Positions 7,212 to 14,175 of a stretch of 14,226 nt of DNA are shown in pieces. Source of the stretch: an uncultured Veillonella sp. Lineage in GTDB: Bacteria > Bacillota > Negativicutes > Veillonellales > Veillonellaceae. Position numbers and translations under genes: made by a program. The stretch's first letter is position 1; each line of letters begins with the position of its first letter. Location of the stretch: positions 1 through 14,226 of the forward strand of contig UQVF01000049.1 of NCBI GenBank assembly GCA_900544365.1, in the 5' to 3' direction. A model generated the notes under the pieces. The model saw nothing but the letters and a program-made list of their open reading frames with translations. It ran no database searches and was not told where the DNA came from.

Positions 7212-8587
7212 AATGTAGCCTCCTCTTGTTCAACCACATCATGAGCTGGGTTACCAGCTGGCCCCGCTTGAATATGTTTTACTGCTAGGTAAATGGCTGC
7301 AATCGCCATCACTACGTATACAGCAGTAAAACCAATGATTGTTGTCCAGATTTCTGGCGCTGTTACCACTTTGGATGCACCATCAGCCGTTTTTTGTAAA
7401 CCGTATACAAGCCATGGTTGACGACCAGCTTCTGCTACATACCAACCTGTAGAATTCGCAATAAATGGAAGGGCTAATAAATGATAAATACCTTTTAGAG
7501 CCACTTTATTGTTAACTAGCTTGCCTTTCATGTGTAAGTAATAACCTACGATGGATGTGACAAGCATAATAATACCTGCTAAAATCATAACACGGAAAGA
7601 CCAGAACATAGATGTAACATGTGGCACATAATCACCAGCACCATGTTTTAGTTCTGCCTCTTTTTGAAGATCATTAATACCTTTTACTTCTCCTTTGAAA
7701 GAATCATGAACTACAAAGGATAATGCCCCTGGTACACCAATTTCAAAGTTGTTCTTCTTACCTTCTTGATCGATACCCGCTACAATAGCAAATGGAGCCG
7801 GATCATGTGTTTCCCATAAAGCTTCAAAAGCCGCTACTTTCATTGGTTGTAGTTTTGCTACCGTTTGTCCTTGGAAGTGACCGGCACCACCCACTAATAA
7901 GCCACCAATTACAGCTGCGCCTAAACCAAATTTAATAGATTTAGAATAAAATTCGACGTGATTATTTTTCAATAAATGCCATGCACTGACAGAAGCAATA
8001 ACTACACCTGCAGTTAAGATACCATCTGTAAAGATATGTAAATATTGACCTGGTAAATAACCATTTTGTAAAATTGCTGCAAAAGAATCCATTTCTGCAC
8101 GACCATTACGAAGTACATATCCTACTGGATGTTGCATGAATGAGTTCGCTACTAGAATCCAAAATGCTGATAAATTACTACCAATAGCTACTAGCACTGC
8201 TACAAATGCATGTGCTTTAGGGGACAATTTATCCCAACCAAAAATCCAAGCCCCCATAAAGGTGGACTCTAAGAAGAATGCTGTTAACGCTTCTAATGCT
8301 AACGGAGCTCCAAAGATATCTCCCATGAAACGAGAGTATTCCGCCCAGTTCATTCCAAAATGGAACTCTTGAACGATACCTGTTACAACACCCATTGCAA
8401 AGTTAATTAAGAATAACTTCCCCCAGAACTTTGCCATTTTTTTGTACACTTCGTTTTTTGTACGCGCATAAGTAATTTCAAGTATCGCTACCAATACTGT
8501 CATACCTAGCGTGAACGGCACGAAGAGCCAATGATAGATCGTAGTCAATGCAAATTGAAAACGAGCTAACAAGACTGCATCCATCAT
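7202..8587 (-). CDS. cydA: Cytochrome bd ubiquinol/menaquinol oxidase subunit I
   Basis: A 461-residue heme-bearing subunit of the bd oxidase. Residues matching known E. coli ligands or essential sites are His19 (high-spin heme b595), His184 and Met334 (heme b558), and Glu99 and Glu107 (proton path). GWYVAEAGRQPW (381-392) is the conserved segment near heme d and carries Glu386. The Q-loop begins around 239 with K250 and E255 in the quinol-binding segment. The protein is shorter than E. coli CydA (522), consistent with the short Q-loop form common in Firmicutes. The ATG at 8587 is preceded by AGGAGG at 7-nt spacing; a second in-frame ATG follows at once. It starts 28 nt after the Rrf2 regulator stop, so they are very likely co-transcribed. 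In an anaerobe this enzyme would serve oxygen scavenging or microaerobic respiration. Confidence 0.98.
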   Translation of the reverse strand: MMDAVLLARFQFALTTIYHWLFVPFTLGMTVLVAILEITYARTKNEVYKKMAKFWGKLFLINFAMGVVTGIVQEFHFGMNWAEYSRFMGDIFGAPLALEALTAFFLESTFMGAWIFGWDKLSPKAHAFVAVLVAIGSNLSAFWILVANSFMQHPVGYVLRNGRAEMDSFAAILQNGYLPGQYLHIFTDGILTAGVVIASVSAWHLLKNNHVEFYSKSIKFGLGAAVIGGLLVGGAGHFQGQTVAKLQPMKVAAFEALWETHDPAPFAIVAGIDQEGKKNNFEIGVPGALSFVVHDSFKGEVKGINDLQKEAELKHGAGDYVPHVTSMFWSFRVMILAGIIMLVTSIVGYYLHMKGKLVNNKVALKGIYHLLALPFIANSTGWYVAEAGRQPWLVYGLQKTADGASKVVTAPEIWTTIIGFTAVYVVMAIAAIYLAVKHIQAGPAGNPAHDVVEQEEATLWK

Positions 8588-8615
8588 GTCAATTCCTCCT
8601 CACTTGAACATAAAT

Positions 8616-9059
8616 TTAAACCACATGGTGCATTGATATATGAATCGAACGCTCACGTTTTGCTAACGTTTCGAAATCAACCTTTTGTAATTCTTCTATT
8701 AAACTTGCTTGAATTTTACCAATTGCCTCTTGCACTGCACATTGACCATGGCAACCACGAGAACAACTTTCCGCATCATATAAACAATGTTGTAAATACG
8801 TATCTCCTTCTACTGCGGTTACCACATCGTATAAACTAATATCTTTTGGTTTTTTTGCTAATGAAAAGCCTCCATCTACTCCACGATAAGAATGTAATAG
8901 TTTTGCATTTACCAAGTATCGCATGATTTTTAATAGAAATCGTTCTGGAATCTTACTAGTTTTTGCTAAATCAGCCCCTACCTTACGAGTTCCAAATGGT
9001 AATGTAGACATGTATAAGATAATCCGAAAAGCATAGTCTGTTGCCTGATTAAACTTCAA
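8616..9059 (-). CDS. Rrf2-family transcriptional regulator, probable cyd operon regulator
   Basis: A 147-residue winged-helix regulator. The TTG start at 9059 gives the typical family beginning MKFNQATDYAFR and has AAGGGAG 6 nt upstream. An upstream in-frame ATG would add 41 unrelated residues read through the promoter region, so it is rejected. The helix-turn-helix spans about 25-50 (GADLAKTSKIPERFLLKIM), followed by the wing segment HSYRGVDGGFSLAKKP (56-71). Cysteines at 92, 99, 103 and 107 occupy the region where IscR, NsrR and relatives bind an iron-sulfur cluster, so it may sense redox state, oxygen or NO. It is the first gene of the cyd operon, 28 nt ahead of cydA. An inverted repeat near its promoter is a candidate autoregulatory site. 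The ligand and direction of control are not evident. Confidence 0.9.
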   Translation of the reverse strand: MKFNQATDYAFRIILYMSTLPFGTRKVGADLAKTSKIPERFLLKIMRYLVNAKLLHSYRGVDGGFSLAKKPKDISLYDVVTAVEGDTYLQHCLYDAESCSRGCHGQCAVQEAIGKIQASLIEELQKVDFETLAKRERSIHISMHHVV

Positions 9060-9093
9060 TGGTATCTCCCTTATTAAACTTATAATCGTATAT

Positions 9094-9135
9094 ATTATAT
9101 ATGGATATTGAAAGTACACTCTAACAGTATACTTT
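9094..9135 (-). promoter_or_regulatory. Probable promoter and operator of the rrf2-cyd operon
   Basis: A TATAAT hexamer lies at 9094-9099 on the minus strand, about 35-40 nt upstream of the TTG start. The -35 is weak. Immediately upstream is a 25-bp inverted repeat at 9111-9135: AAAGTATAC, 7-nt spacer, GTGTACTTT (8 of 9 positions pair). It covers the expected -35 region, a good place for a repressor or redox regulator. Rrf2 proteins bind such dyads as dimers. Binding by the adjacent regulator is inferred. Confidence 0.55.
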
Positions 9136-9148
9136 ATGCTTATAAAAA

Positions 9149-9175
9149 ATGCTCGAATGCAAAAGCGTCGAGCAT
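9149..9175 (-). terminator. Terminator of the DUF47-pit operon
   Basis: ATGCTCGA (9149-9156) pairs with TCGAGCAT (9168-9175), and the stem extends inward past a bulged base to a 4-nt loop. On the minus strand the stem runs straight into a TTTTTT tract (9143-9148). It lies about 67 nt after the pit stop and just upstream of the cyd promoter, separating the two operons. Confidence 0.85.
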
Positions 9176-9242
9176 TTCTCACCTCTATTATAAGAAATTA
9201 TTGAGAATGTTGCAATACATTTCTTCATAATTCCTTCATTTT

Positions 9243-10241
9243 TTATACATGTACTAGTGCATCAATAATTACATAGGCTAAAGCAGATACACCTGCCGAT
9301 AATGGTATCGTAATGAACCAGGCAAATACCATGGAACGGGCTGTACTCCAGTTAACTGCTTTTACACGCATAGCTGTGCCTACACCCATAATAGAACCAC
9401 TCACAACATGTGTAGTAGAAACTGGCAAATGTAATAAAGTGGCTGTAAAAATAGTAATAGCAGAGTTCAAATCTGCCGCAAATCCATTGATGCTCTCAAG
9501 CTTAAAAATTTTACTACCTACAGTAGCAATAATTTTCCAGCCCCCTGCTGCTGTACCTAGAGCCATAGCTGTCGCACAAGCTAGTTTTACCCAAATTGGT
9601 ACATCCAAAGTTTGCAAATGTCCACTAGATACTAATGTTAATGTAATAATCCCCATCGCTTTTTGTGCATCATTAGAACCATGAGAAAATGACATTAACG
9701 CTGCAGATACTAATTGCATATTACGGAATCGATCATTCAAAATAATGGGCGAAAATCTACCAAATAAGATAAGCAGTATTTTCATCACAATATAGCCTAA
9801 TACTAAGGCTAAAATTGGAGATGCCACTAAAGAAACAAAAATCTTACCAATCCCGCTAGCTTGCAACGCTTCTGGACCTACAGAAATCAATACAGCACCA
9901 ATAATACCACCAATTAATGCATGAGAGGAGGAACTTGGAATTCCATACCACCAGGTTAAAAGATTCCAAAAAATAGCCCCTACAAGAGAAGCCACTATAA
10001 TCTCCCCATTGATCATCTCTGGGGCTGTCACAATATCGCCACCAATCGTTTTAGCAACACCAGTACTAACCATAGCACCTAAAAAGTTTAGTGTTGCCGC
10101 CATCATAACCGCCGTTTTAGGGTCAATAGCTCTTGTCGAAACAGATGTAGCAATAGCATTGGCTGTATCATGGAATCCGTTAATATAGTCAAAGGCCAGT
10201 GCTAATAAAACGACGGCCCATATCACCCATCCATCAAGCAT
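9243..10241 (-). CDS. pit: Low-affinity inorganic phosphate transporter, PiT family
   Basis: A 332-residue membrane protein with about ten hydrophobic segments and the internally duplicated PiT signature. The first half has GFHDTANAIATSVSTR (22-37) and GIPSSSSHALIGG (100-112). The second has SFSHGSNDAQKAMG (184-197) and LPVSTTHVVSGSIMG (272-286). PiT carriers import phosphate, often as a metal-phosphate complex, driven by protons or sodium. The length matches the short bacterial form. The ATG at 10241 overlaps the stop of the DUF47 gene (ATGCTTGA, 8 nt shared) and has only a weak Shine-Dalgarno, so it is probably translated by coupling. This DUF47-pit pairing is common in bacteria and supports both calls. 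Confidence 0.95.
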   Translation of the reverse strand: MLDGWVIWAVVLLALAFDYINGFHDTANAIATSVSTRAIDPKTAVMMAATLNFLGAMVSTGVAKTIGGDIVTAPEMINGEIIVASLVGAIFWNLLTWWYGIPSSSSHALIGGIIGAVLISVGPEALQASGIGKIFVSLVASPILALVLGYIVMKILLILFGRFSPIILNDRFRNMQLVSAALMSFSHGSNDAQKAMGIITLTLVSSGHLQTLDVPIWVKLACATAMALGTAAGGWKIIATVGSKIFKLESINGFAADLNSAITIFTATLLHLPVSTTHVVSGSIMGVGTAMRVKAVNWSTARSMVFAWFITIPLSAGVSALAYVIIDALVHV

Positions 10242-10866
10242 ACTTCAATACTACCCGGCGGAATGTTCCTACCAAAGTCTCAGAACCATCGATAACATCT
10301 TCCATGGAGCTAAGAATTTCCTTCCATTTAATAATTTCAATAGGATCACTACATTCTGTAAACAGCTTCGCCATTTCCACATGATAAATATCATCTGCTT
10401 CAGCTTCTAGACGTAACACTTCTAAGGCACGACCTTCTACTTTTAAATAATTTTTCTTTAAACTTCCCATATAAGAAATAGATTTTTTAATGTGCTTACA
10501 ACATTTAGCCACAATTTCCGCCATACGAATAGCTCCTGCAGTTGGCTCACTTTGTACTTGATACATTACCATTTTGTCCATAATTTCTTTGATATTATCA
10601 ATAGTATTATCTAATTGATCAATCAAAAGTTGGATATCTTCACGATCCATTGGCGTAATAAATGTTTTACGCAAGCGGTCCATCGTAGCCGCTACTAACT
10701 CATCTGCATCGTGTTCTTTTTGTTCAATTTGGCGAAGCGCTTCTTTCTTTTCCACTTCTCCTTCAAACACTTCTTGCATCAACTGTGCAGCCTCATGACA
10801 TAGTTCAGCATGATCATTCAGCAGACTGAAAAATTTTTCTTCTTTTCCTTTTAAATTGAAAGCCAT
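10234..10866 (-). CDS. DUF47 / PhoU-like accessory protein of the PiT transporter
   Basis: A 210-residue, all-helical, charged, soluble protein of the DUF47 (PhoU-related) family, at the usual length. Family features are an acidic helix with EHDAD (51-55), TPMDREDI (71-78), a second acidic repeat EAEADD (154-159), and a C-terminal helix EDVIDGSE (189-196). These acidic motifs in two related bundles resemble the metal-binding helices of PhoU. Its role is probably to regulate the PiT permease encoded next to it; the mechanism is not established. The ATG at 10866 is chosen because GGAGG lies 5 nt upstream and the promoter -10 is at 10907. A longer in-frame start at 10938 would lie upstream of that promoter. 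Confidence 0.9.
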   Translation of the reverse strand: MAFNLKGKEEKFFSLLNDHAELCHEAAQLMQEVFEGEVEKKEALRQIEQKEHDADELVAATMDRLRKTFITPMDREDIQLLIDQLDNTIDNIKEIMDKMVMYQVQSEPTAGAIRMAEIVAKCCKHIKKSISYMGSLKKNYLKVEGRALEVLRLEAEADDIYHVEMAKLFTECSDPIEIIKWKEILSSMEDVIDGSETLVGTFRRVVLKYA

Positions 10867-10906
10867 TACATCCTCCAATAACTTACTATGTAATTTACAT
10901 ATCTCC

Positions 10907-10938
10907 ATTATAGCACGTTCCCATTCACTTGTGCACAA
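10907..10938 (-). promoter_or_regulatory. Promoter of the DUF47-pit operon with a palindrome at -35
   Basis: On the minus strand TGCTATAAT gives an extended -10 (hexamer 10907-10912). TGCACA at 10930-10935 is a 4-of-6 match to the -35 at 17-bp spacing. The perfect 10-bp palindrome TTGTGCACAA (10929-10938) covers the -35 and could be a regulator site. The start codon is about 40 nt downstream. A further 15-bp dyad, AATTTCT-A-AGAAATT, lies at 11022-11036. Confidence 0.65.
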
Positions 10939-11094
10939 AAATTACAAAAGAGCCTATGCATTTTTTATTCTCGTAAACTACCTCTTCCTTGCCGCCTAAA
11001 TTAGATAACTCATTTACTTCTAATTTCTAAGAAATTTTTAATACTTTTCACATTGATGTATATCCATTACGTCCTACTTCAGAGCAATATAAAA

Positions 11095-11143
11095 TATAGC
11101 TATCTGGGTGCTCACATATACATGACTACCACAGATAGCTATA
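11095..11143 (-). terminator. Terminator of the moaB-like gene
   Basis: TATAGCTATCTG (11095-11106) pairs perfectly with CAGATAGCTATA (11132-11143). Pairing can continue inward past one bulged base with GGT/ACC. On the minus strand the stem exits into TTTTATATT. It begins 10 nt after the stop at 11153, which is ideal placement for this gene. Confidence 0.75.
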
Positions 11144-11152
11144 AGGGATTCA

Positions 11153-11728
11153 CTATTTAATTAACTCACGTTTTAAATGTTTTACTTCTGGTAAAATTAG
11201 TTCTTTCATAGCTAATGTGACAGCTCCTACAGAACCTGGAATAGCAAATAAGATAGTATGATCTTTAACTCCACTAATAGCACGAGATGCCAACGCTTTC
11301 GTTCCAATATCATCACGATAACTTAAGAAGCGAAATAACTCTCCAAATCCTGGAATTTCTTTATCTAATAGAGGCTGTACTGCCTCGATAGATACATCAC
11401 GTTTGGCGATTCCTGTGCCGCCAGTACTAATAATAATATCAGCACCACCTACATTGTCCTCATATATCCAAGCACGTACATCATCACTTATAGAGTCATT
11501 CAAAACTTGAACTGCCCCACCATAGTTGCCAGTGAAAGCCTTATGAATTGCCCCTTGAATCTCCTCAATTGTATCTGTCACAATTTGACGAGATACCACA
11601 ATGAACCCCGCTTCTCGAGCTAATTCCTCAACTCGAGCCCCACCTTTATCTGTTTCTTTCGTTCTTGTGTCAGATACAGTAATAACCGCCACTGTCAACG
11701 GACGATCCGTAAATTCCATCATTGCCAT
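11153..11728 (-). CDS. moaB: MoaB/MogA-family molybdenum cofactor biosynthesis protein
   Basis: A 191-residue protein of the MoCF-binding fold. It has VAVITVSDTRTKETDKGG (13-30), the key STGGTG (101-106) followed by IAKRDVSIEAV, PGFGELFR (126-133), SRAISG (148-153) and FAIPGSVGAV (161-170). Family members bind or adenylylate molybdopterin before metal insertion. MoaB and MogA are hard to tell apart by sequence, so the symbol is provisional. It is about 20 residues longer than typical MoaB because of extra sequence at about 66-92, between the usual helix and the STGGTG strand. The ATG at 11728 has AAAGGA 8 nt upstream; a start 23 codons further up lacks family similarity. The gene stands alone between its own promoter-like region and a terminator, with no other cofactor genes nearby. 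Confidence 0.88.
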   Translation of the reverse strand: MAMMEFTDRPLTVAVITVSDTRTKETDKGGARVEELAREAGFIVVSRQIVTDTIEEIQGAIHKAFTGNYGGAVQVLNDSISDDVRAWIYEDNVGGADIIISTGGTGIAKRDVSIEAVQPLLDKEIPGFGELFRFLSYRDDIGTKALASRAISGVKDHTILFAIPGSVGAVTLAMKELILPEVKHLKRELIK

Positions 11729-11809
11729 ATGTATATTCCTTTCTATCAAGAAACTATCATTTGTAAATACAACCTTAAGAATATGAGGATATTTCAATAA
11801 CTAACTCTC

Positions 11810-11815
11810 ATTATA
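11810..11815 (-). promoter_or_regulatory. Possible -10 element for the moaB-like gene
   Basis: The minus strand reads ACTATAATGAG, containing a perfect TATAAT (11810-11815), about 80 nt upstream of the ATG. No convincing -35 lies at normal spacing and the region is AT-rich, so this could be chance. The rest of the gap to the ClC gene (11816-11940) holds only weak AT-rich dyads such as ATATAGTT/AACTATAT near 11837-11859, without T-tracts. No clear ClC terminator is seen. Confidence 0.35.
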
Positions 11816-11940
11816 GTAATCATTTAAGTTCTTTTTATATAGTTACAACAAAACTATATCCTACTACTATACAAGCAAAATTTTATATGCTCTCAATATG
11901 TATAGTAACATATCTTCCTATAGTAATACTATAATAAAAC

Positions 11941-13494
11941 TTAATGGCTGAAAAATTCTTTCACTTCCTTCAGCTGACCTTTAGTGCATGAAACATATAA
12001 TTCGTCTCCACACTGTAATACTGTAGTCGCCATTGGTACAATCGGTTGTCCTCCACGGTCAATACTAACTATTATAGCTCCTCTCGGCATGTTAATATCC
12101 TTTAGCATTTTATCTATATACGGACAGACTACAGGCAGACGTGTTTGGAAAAAGGTCTGCTCCTCCTCTGCCCCTACAATGCCTTGGCTCATACGAAGCA
12201 ATAAATTATCGTAGATTGGCAACTCTTTCATATATTCTGCAGTCAAATAAGCAGTGATTGCCACTGTCCCCACTTGATATATGCTGTGAAAGCTATTTGT
12301 CATTTCCAGTACCAACAAAATCGCCAGCAATGGTGTTCGCATGGACGCCGCTAGCATGCCTGCCATGCCACATATAATAAAGCTACTGCCAAAAGCATTC
12401 GGTAGCATATGTAATTCTACTAAGATAGTGTGTACCAAAGCGCCTACTGCAGATCCAATAACAACCATGGGAAGGAAAATTCCCCCTTGTGCACCATTGC
12501 CGTAGCAAATAGATGTCAATACAATCTTACCTATCACAATATAGAGCAATAGTTGTAACGTTTGTTGATGCGCCACCATCATAGTCACTACGTCATTGCC
12601 ACCACCAAGAAGCAATTGTGAATCGAGTCCTAACAATGTCACACCTAAAAAGGTAAGTGAAATCTTCCATCCCCTAGAAACTGGAAGTCTATCATATATG
12701 GATTTTACAGCAACAATCATACGGTTAAAAAGGATCCCAAAGAAACCAACACCCACACCTAATATAAGCAAAGTGCTGAAATATTCGATAGGGATACTTT
12801 CCATTACAGAAAAACCCAATGAAGGCGTTAGTCCAAACACCAATGAGGTGATTAGGTTCGCTGAAATCGTAGCAGAAAAGGTAGGGATCACTAGCTTTGG
12901 ATAGAAACTCTTGTGTACTTCTTCAAAGACAAAGATAGCCCCTGATACAGGGGCGCTGAAAGCAGCAGTTAACCCGGCAGCAGCACCAGCAGATGTTAAA
13001 ATTCGTTCCTCACGGAGGGAACTGCCAAACCAATTGGATAGCAATTTACCAGTCGCACCACCCAGTTGTACAGACGGGCCCTCCCGACCTACAGAAAATC
13101 CTACTATCCCCGTGAAAGCTCCACCAAAGAACTTAGACACCAATGTAGGAAAGGGGTTCATATTAAAGATCCCTTTCATTTCCCCTTCAATTTGAGGAAT
13201 CCCTGAACCACCAGATAAAGGTGCCCACTTTAACAGTAAGTGACAACACCAGCCTAAGATCATCATAACCATAGTCCATATAATGATTTGCTCTATTGAA
13301 GCAGTAAGCATAAACTCGTGGCGGAAGTCATTTCCCCAGTGAATAATATATCTAAAAGCAGATCCAATCGTACCTGCAACAATGCCAATGAGAATACCTT
13401 TGAGGATTAAAAGTAAAAACTCCTCCCGATCAAAGGTGTTGAAAAATTCAATTTTAGGTCTTTTGAAAATATTGTTTCGTTTATTATGTATCAT
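11941..13494 (-). CDS. ClC-family chloride channel / H+-Cl- exchanger with RCK_C domain
   Basis: A 517-residue protein with the ClC membrane core at about 25-425 and a soluble tail. The three chloride-site motifs are present: GSGIP (96-100), GREGP (136-140) with the gating Glu138, and GIFLP (338-342). An acidic pair, Glu191-Glu192, lies where exchangers carry the inner proton glutamate (E. coli Glu203), so a proton-coupled exchanger is more likely than a passive channel. Residues about 445-515 resemble a TrkA-C/RCK_C regulatory domain (PRGAIIVSIDRGGQ, CGDELYVSC). Likely roles are acid resistance or halide balance. The ATG at 13494 has AAGGTGAT just upstream. The gene is monocistronic, with a near-consensus promoter about 35 nt upstream. 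Confidence 0.94.
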   Translation of the reverse strand: MIHNKRNNIFKRPKIEFFNTFDREEFLLLILKGILIGIVAGTIGSAFRYIIHWGNDFRHEFMLTASIEQIIIWTMVMMILGWCCHLLLKWAPLSGGSGIPQIEGEMKGIFNMNPFPTLVSKFFGGAFTGIVGFSVGREGPSVQLGGATGKLLSNWFGSSLREERILTSAGAAAGLTAAFSAPVSGAIFVFEEVHKSFYPKLVIPTFSATISANLITSLVFGLTPSLGFSVMESIPIEYFSTLLILGVGVGFFGILFNRMIVAVKSIYDRLPVSRGWKISLTFLGVTLLGLDSQLLLGGGNDVVTMMVAHQQTLQLLLYIVIGKIVLTSICYGNGAQGGIFLPMVVIGSAVGALVHTILVELHMLPNAFGSSFIICGMAGMLAASMRTPLLAILLVLEMTNSFHSIYQVGTVAITAYLTAEYMKELPIYDNLLLRMSQGIVGAEEEQTFFQTRLPVVCPYIDKMLKDINMPRGAIIVSIDRGGQPIVPMATTVLQCGDELYVSCTKGQLKEVKEFFSH

Positions 13495-13526
13495 GCTATC
13501 ACCTTAGTTACCTTGATAATAGCTAT

Positions 13527-13555
13527 AGTATACAAGGTTATGATTGATTTGTCAT
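13527..13555 (-). promoter_or_regulatory. Near-consensus promoter of the ClC gene
   Basis: On the minus strand ATGACA (13550-13555) and TATACT (13527-13532) are separated by exactly 17 bp, five of six matches each to -35 and -10. The ATG is about 33 nt downstream of the -10. Confidence 0.75.
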
Positions 13556-13560
13556 TATGT

Positions 13561-13580
13561 AAAATAATTTTCATTATTTT
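13561..13580. promoter_or_regulatory. Perfect AT-rich dyad upstream of the ClC promoter
   Basis: AAAATAAT (13561-13568) and ATTATTTT (13573-13580) form a perfect inverted repeat with a 4-nt spacer, only 5 bp upstream of the -35. It could be an activator or repressor site or an AT-rich UP-like element. The spacing does not match a classic Fur or PerR box. A perfect 10-bp palindrome, TAAAATTTTA, follows directly at 13581-13590. Confidence 0.4.
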
Positions 13581-13619
13581 TAAAATTTTACTTCATGTTG
13601 GGTGGATTTGAGTTTCAGA

Positions 13620-13737
13620 TATAACCTTGTCATTGGCGACTTCCTGTACTGCCCTGTGGGTTTTCTTCCTCCCTTCGGTCGTAGAAAACCTTACGGGCTG
13701 AACTAAGCGATGCTCTATGATTTGCGCGTCGCTTTTT
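13620..13737 (+). repeat. Diverged copy (copy 0) of the rRNA-flanking structured repeat, ending in a terminator-like hairpin
   Basis: Positions 13620-13664 align without gaps, at offset 335, to 13955-13999 (TATAAC, TTGTCATT, ACTTCCTGT, CTGTGG, TTTT). The hairpin GGTTTTC (13659-13665)/GAAAACC (13684-13690) corresponds to GATTTTG/CAAAATC in the other copies, and TTACG follows in all three. The rest has drifted. The 3' end forms AAGCGATGC (13705-13713)/GCGTCGCTT (13726-13734) with one G-T pair, followed by TTTATT, which would act as a weak plus-strand terminator. No coding potential seen. Confidence 0.65.
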
Positions 13738-13779
13738 ATTGTTTCTTTTCATACTTTACTTTTCCTACTTTATTCCTAG

Positions 13780-13893
13780 CTGTGGATTTTGTGCGCCCTT
13801 TGGGCTTCAAAATCTTACGCCAGGAACTCCCCGATTCACACATCTTTGTGCGTCACTTCGTTCCTTCAAAGATGGTTCACTGGGGATCCCAGG
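13780..13893. repeat. Structured repeat copy 1
   Basis: This 114-bp unit is a near-duplicate of 13989-14103. It folds as hairpin I, GATTTTG (13785-13791)/CAAAATC (13808-13814) with an inner GCCC/GGGC. A closing stem then joins CCAGG..TCCCC (from 13820) to GGGGA..CCAGG (to 13893) and encloses hairpin II, CATCTTTG (13841-13848)/CAAAGATG (13867-13874), with an 18-nt loop. Short plus-strand frames through it are a by-product of the repeat. Confidence 0.85.
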
Positions 13894-13930
13894 CCTTATC
13901 ATTTATACCATAGATATTACTTGTTCCATG

Positions 13931-13945
13931 TTGGCTGGAAACGGC
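13931..13945 (+). repeat. Inverted 15-bp fragment identical to 5S rRNA
   Basis: TTGGCTGGAAACGGC on the plus strand is the exact reverse complement of 14199-14213 and so matches the 5S rRNA, which is encoded on the minus strand. It sits in the spacer between structured repeat copies 1 and 2. A 15-base exact match to the neighbouring gene suggests a rearranged 5S remnant. Confidence 0.6.
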
Positions 13946-13988
13946 TTAGGCAAATATAACTTTGTCATTTGCAACTTCCTGTTCCTGA

Positions 13989-14103
13989 CTGTGGATTTTG
14001 TGCGCCCCTTTGGGCTTCAAAATCTTACGCCAGGAACTCCCCGATTCACTCACTTTTATGCGTCGCTTCGCTCCTTTAAAAGTGGTTCACTGGGGATCCC
14101 AGG
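13989..14103. repeat. Structured repeat copy 2
   Basis: This 115-bp unit lies 209 bp from copy 1 with the same layout. Hairpin I is 13994-14000/14018-14024. Hairpin II is CACTTTTA (14051-14058)/TAAAAGTG (14077-14084), again with an 18-nt loop. The closing stem ends in GGGGATCCCAGG. Differences from copy 1 fall mainly in hairpin II and preserve pairing. Its left flank (13955-13988) matches copy 0 and includes GCAACTTCCT, also found at the 5S 3' end. Confidence 0.85.
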
Positions 14104-14140
14104 GCGACCTGCTCGTATGTAAACTCACTAAGTAATAAAA

Positions 14141-14166
14141 AAAGAGCACCCTTTTGGGTGCTCTTT
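14141..14166 (-). terminator. rRNA operon terminator
   Basis: AAAGAGCACCC (14141-14151) pairs perfectly with GGGTGCTCTTT (14156-14166) around a TTTT loop. On the minus strand the stem exits into a seven-T run and TATTAC. It begins about 10 nt after the end of 5S. The plus-strand exit (CTTTATT) is also T-rich, so it may work in both directions. Confidence 0.9.
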
Positions 14167-14175
14167 CTTTATTAA

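Noticed and set aside
10867..10938. Upstream start for the DUF47 gene
   Set aside because: The extended -10 at 10907-10912 lies inside this extension, and GGAGG precedes the ATG at 10866.
11816..11940. Terminator for the ClC gene
   Set aside because: The small AT-rich dyads here lack GC-rich stems and are not followed by T-tracts on the minus strand.
13561..13580. Fur or PerR box upstream of ClC
   Set aside because: The arms resemble ATAAT/ATTAT, but the 4-nt spacer does not fit the 7-1-7 PerR or 19-bp Fur patterns.
13710..14122. Plus-strand open frames of 67 and 127 codons across the rRNA-flanking repeats
   Set aside because: They run through structured repeat copies and repeat the same peptide twice. 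They lack a convincing ribosome site, and the differences between copies preserve RNA pairing rather than protein sequence.
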